A stretch of DNA of 5,690 nt from Aliarcobacter butzleri (GTDB taxonomy: Bacteria; Campylobacterota; Campylobacteria; Campylobacterales; Arcobacteraceae). Position numbers and translations under genes: made by a program. Of the stretch, positions 5,536-5,690 are shown one piece after another. How positions within the stretch are numbered: the first letter of the stretch is position 1; the number at the start of each line of letters is the position of its first letter. Location: contig JAAYJJ010000152.1 in the NCBI GenBank assembly GCA_012522985.1, forward strand, positions 1 through 5,690, written 5' to 3'. The notes beneath the pieces were generated by a model, which saw only the letters and a program-made list of their open reading frames with translations, searched no databases and was not told the origin of the DNA.

Positions 5536-5690
5536 TCTTTCAAACTCCTCATCTATAGCAAGAGCTAGTGCTTTAAAATCAACTCCATTTACACTAAAAA
5601 GTCCTTGTAGTATCTGTTTTTTACCACTAACTAGCTCTTTTGATTTGATACCATGACTTATAGAAAGACTAGCTTCTATAAAAGCTGATA
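5530..5690 (-). CDS. C-terminal end of an unidentified protein (partial)
   Basis: A minus-strand frame runs from the right edge to TAG at 5532-5530, giving 52 visible residues. They start SAFIEASLSISHGIKSKELV, continue with GLFSVNGVDFKALALAIDE and end EEFERS. The composition is that of a soluble mixed helix/strand protein, and the frame is open across the whole available length. I do not recognise the family. It converges on the nuclease remnant and overlaps its stop region by 6 bp, consistent with decay of the remnant up to the edge of a functional gene. Confidence 0.6.
   Translation of the reverse strand, partial: SAFIEASLSISHGIKSKELVSGKKQILQGLFSVNGVDFKALALAIDEEFERS

Noticed and set aside
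5521..5540. 7-bp inverted repeat AAAGATC / GATCTTT as a terminator or insertion scar
   Set aside because: The stem is short and AT-rich, has no U tract, and lies within the ends of two coding frames; chance is a sufficient explanation.

Overview
The window looks like chromosomal DNA from a Campylobacterota species (Arcobacter, Sulfurimonas or Sulfurospirillum-like). The evidence is the strongly AT-rich composition, A/T-ending codons, tight gene packing, promoters made of a TATAAT box behind T-rich DNA rather than a clear -35, and the protein types. Genus cannot be fixed from this alone. No RNA gene, CRISPR array, insertion sequence or phage gene is visible.

Layout from left to right: (1) the last 28 codons of an unidentified plus-strand gene (to 89). 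(2) A complete hipBA-type toxin-antitoxin operon on the minus strand (95-1649): an Xre-type antitoxin overlaps by 8 bp a full-length HipA Ser/Thr kinase with its catalytic and autophosphorylation residues in place. (3) A 231-bp AT-rich divergent promoter region (1650-1880) with a recognisable -10 for each direction. (4) A 70-residue two-helix membrane protein of the DUF2892/YgaP-membrane-domain type (1881-2093). (5) A short convergent gap holding two tandem perfect hairpins (2076-2137). (6) A minus-strand DUF234-type protein (about 2172-3098) without the ATPase usually joined to this domain and with an apparently degenerate nuclease-like site. (7) tex, an RNA-binding transcription accessory protein, on the plus strand from a TTG codon (3116-5227), divergent from (6) with a very cramped promoter region. 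(8) A remnant of a DUF1016/YhcG-type PD-(D/E)XK nuclease gene (about 5230-5535), truncated at both ends. (9) The C-terminal 52 codons of an unidentified minus-strand gene (5530-5690).

The genes do not form one pathway. The window reads as housekeeping DNA (tex, small membrane protein) with accessory material: an apparently intact hipBA module and a decayed nuclease remnant. No clearly new multi-gene system is visible. The points most worth a second look are the start-site conflict and possible catalytic loss in the DUF234 protein, the paired perfect hairpins without U tracts, the nuclease remnant whose homology continues upstream of its only ATG, and a possible operator at the hipBA promoter.
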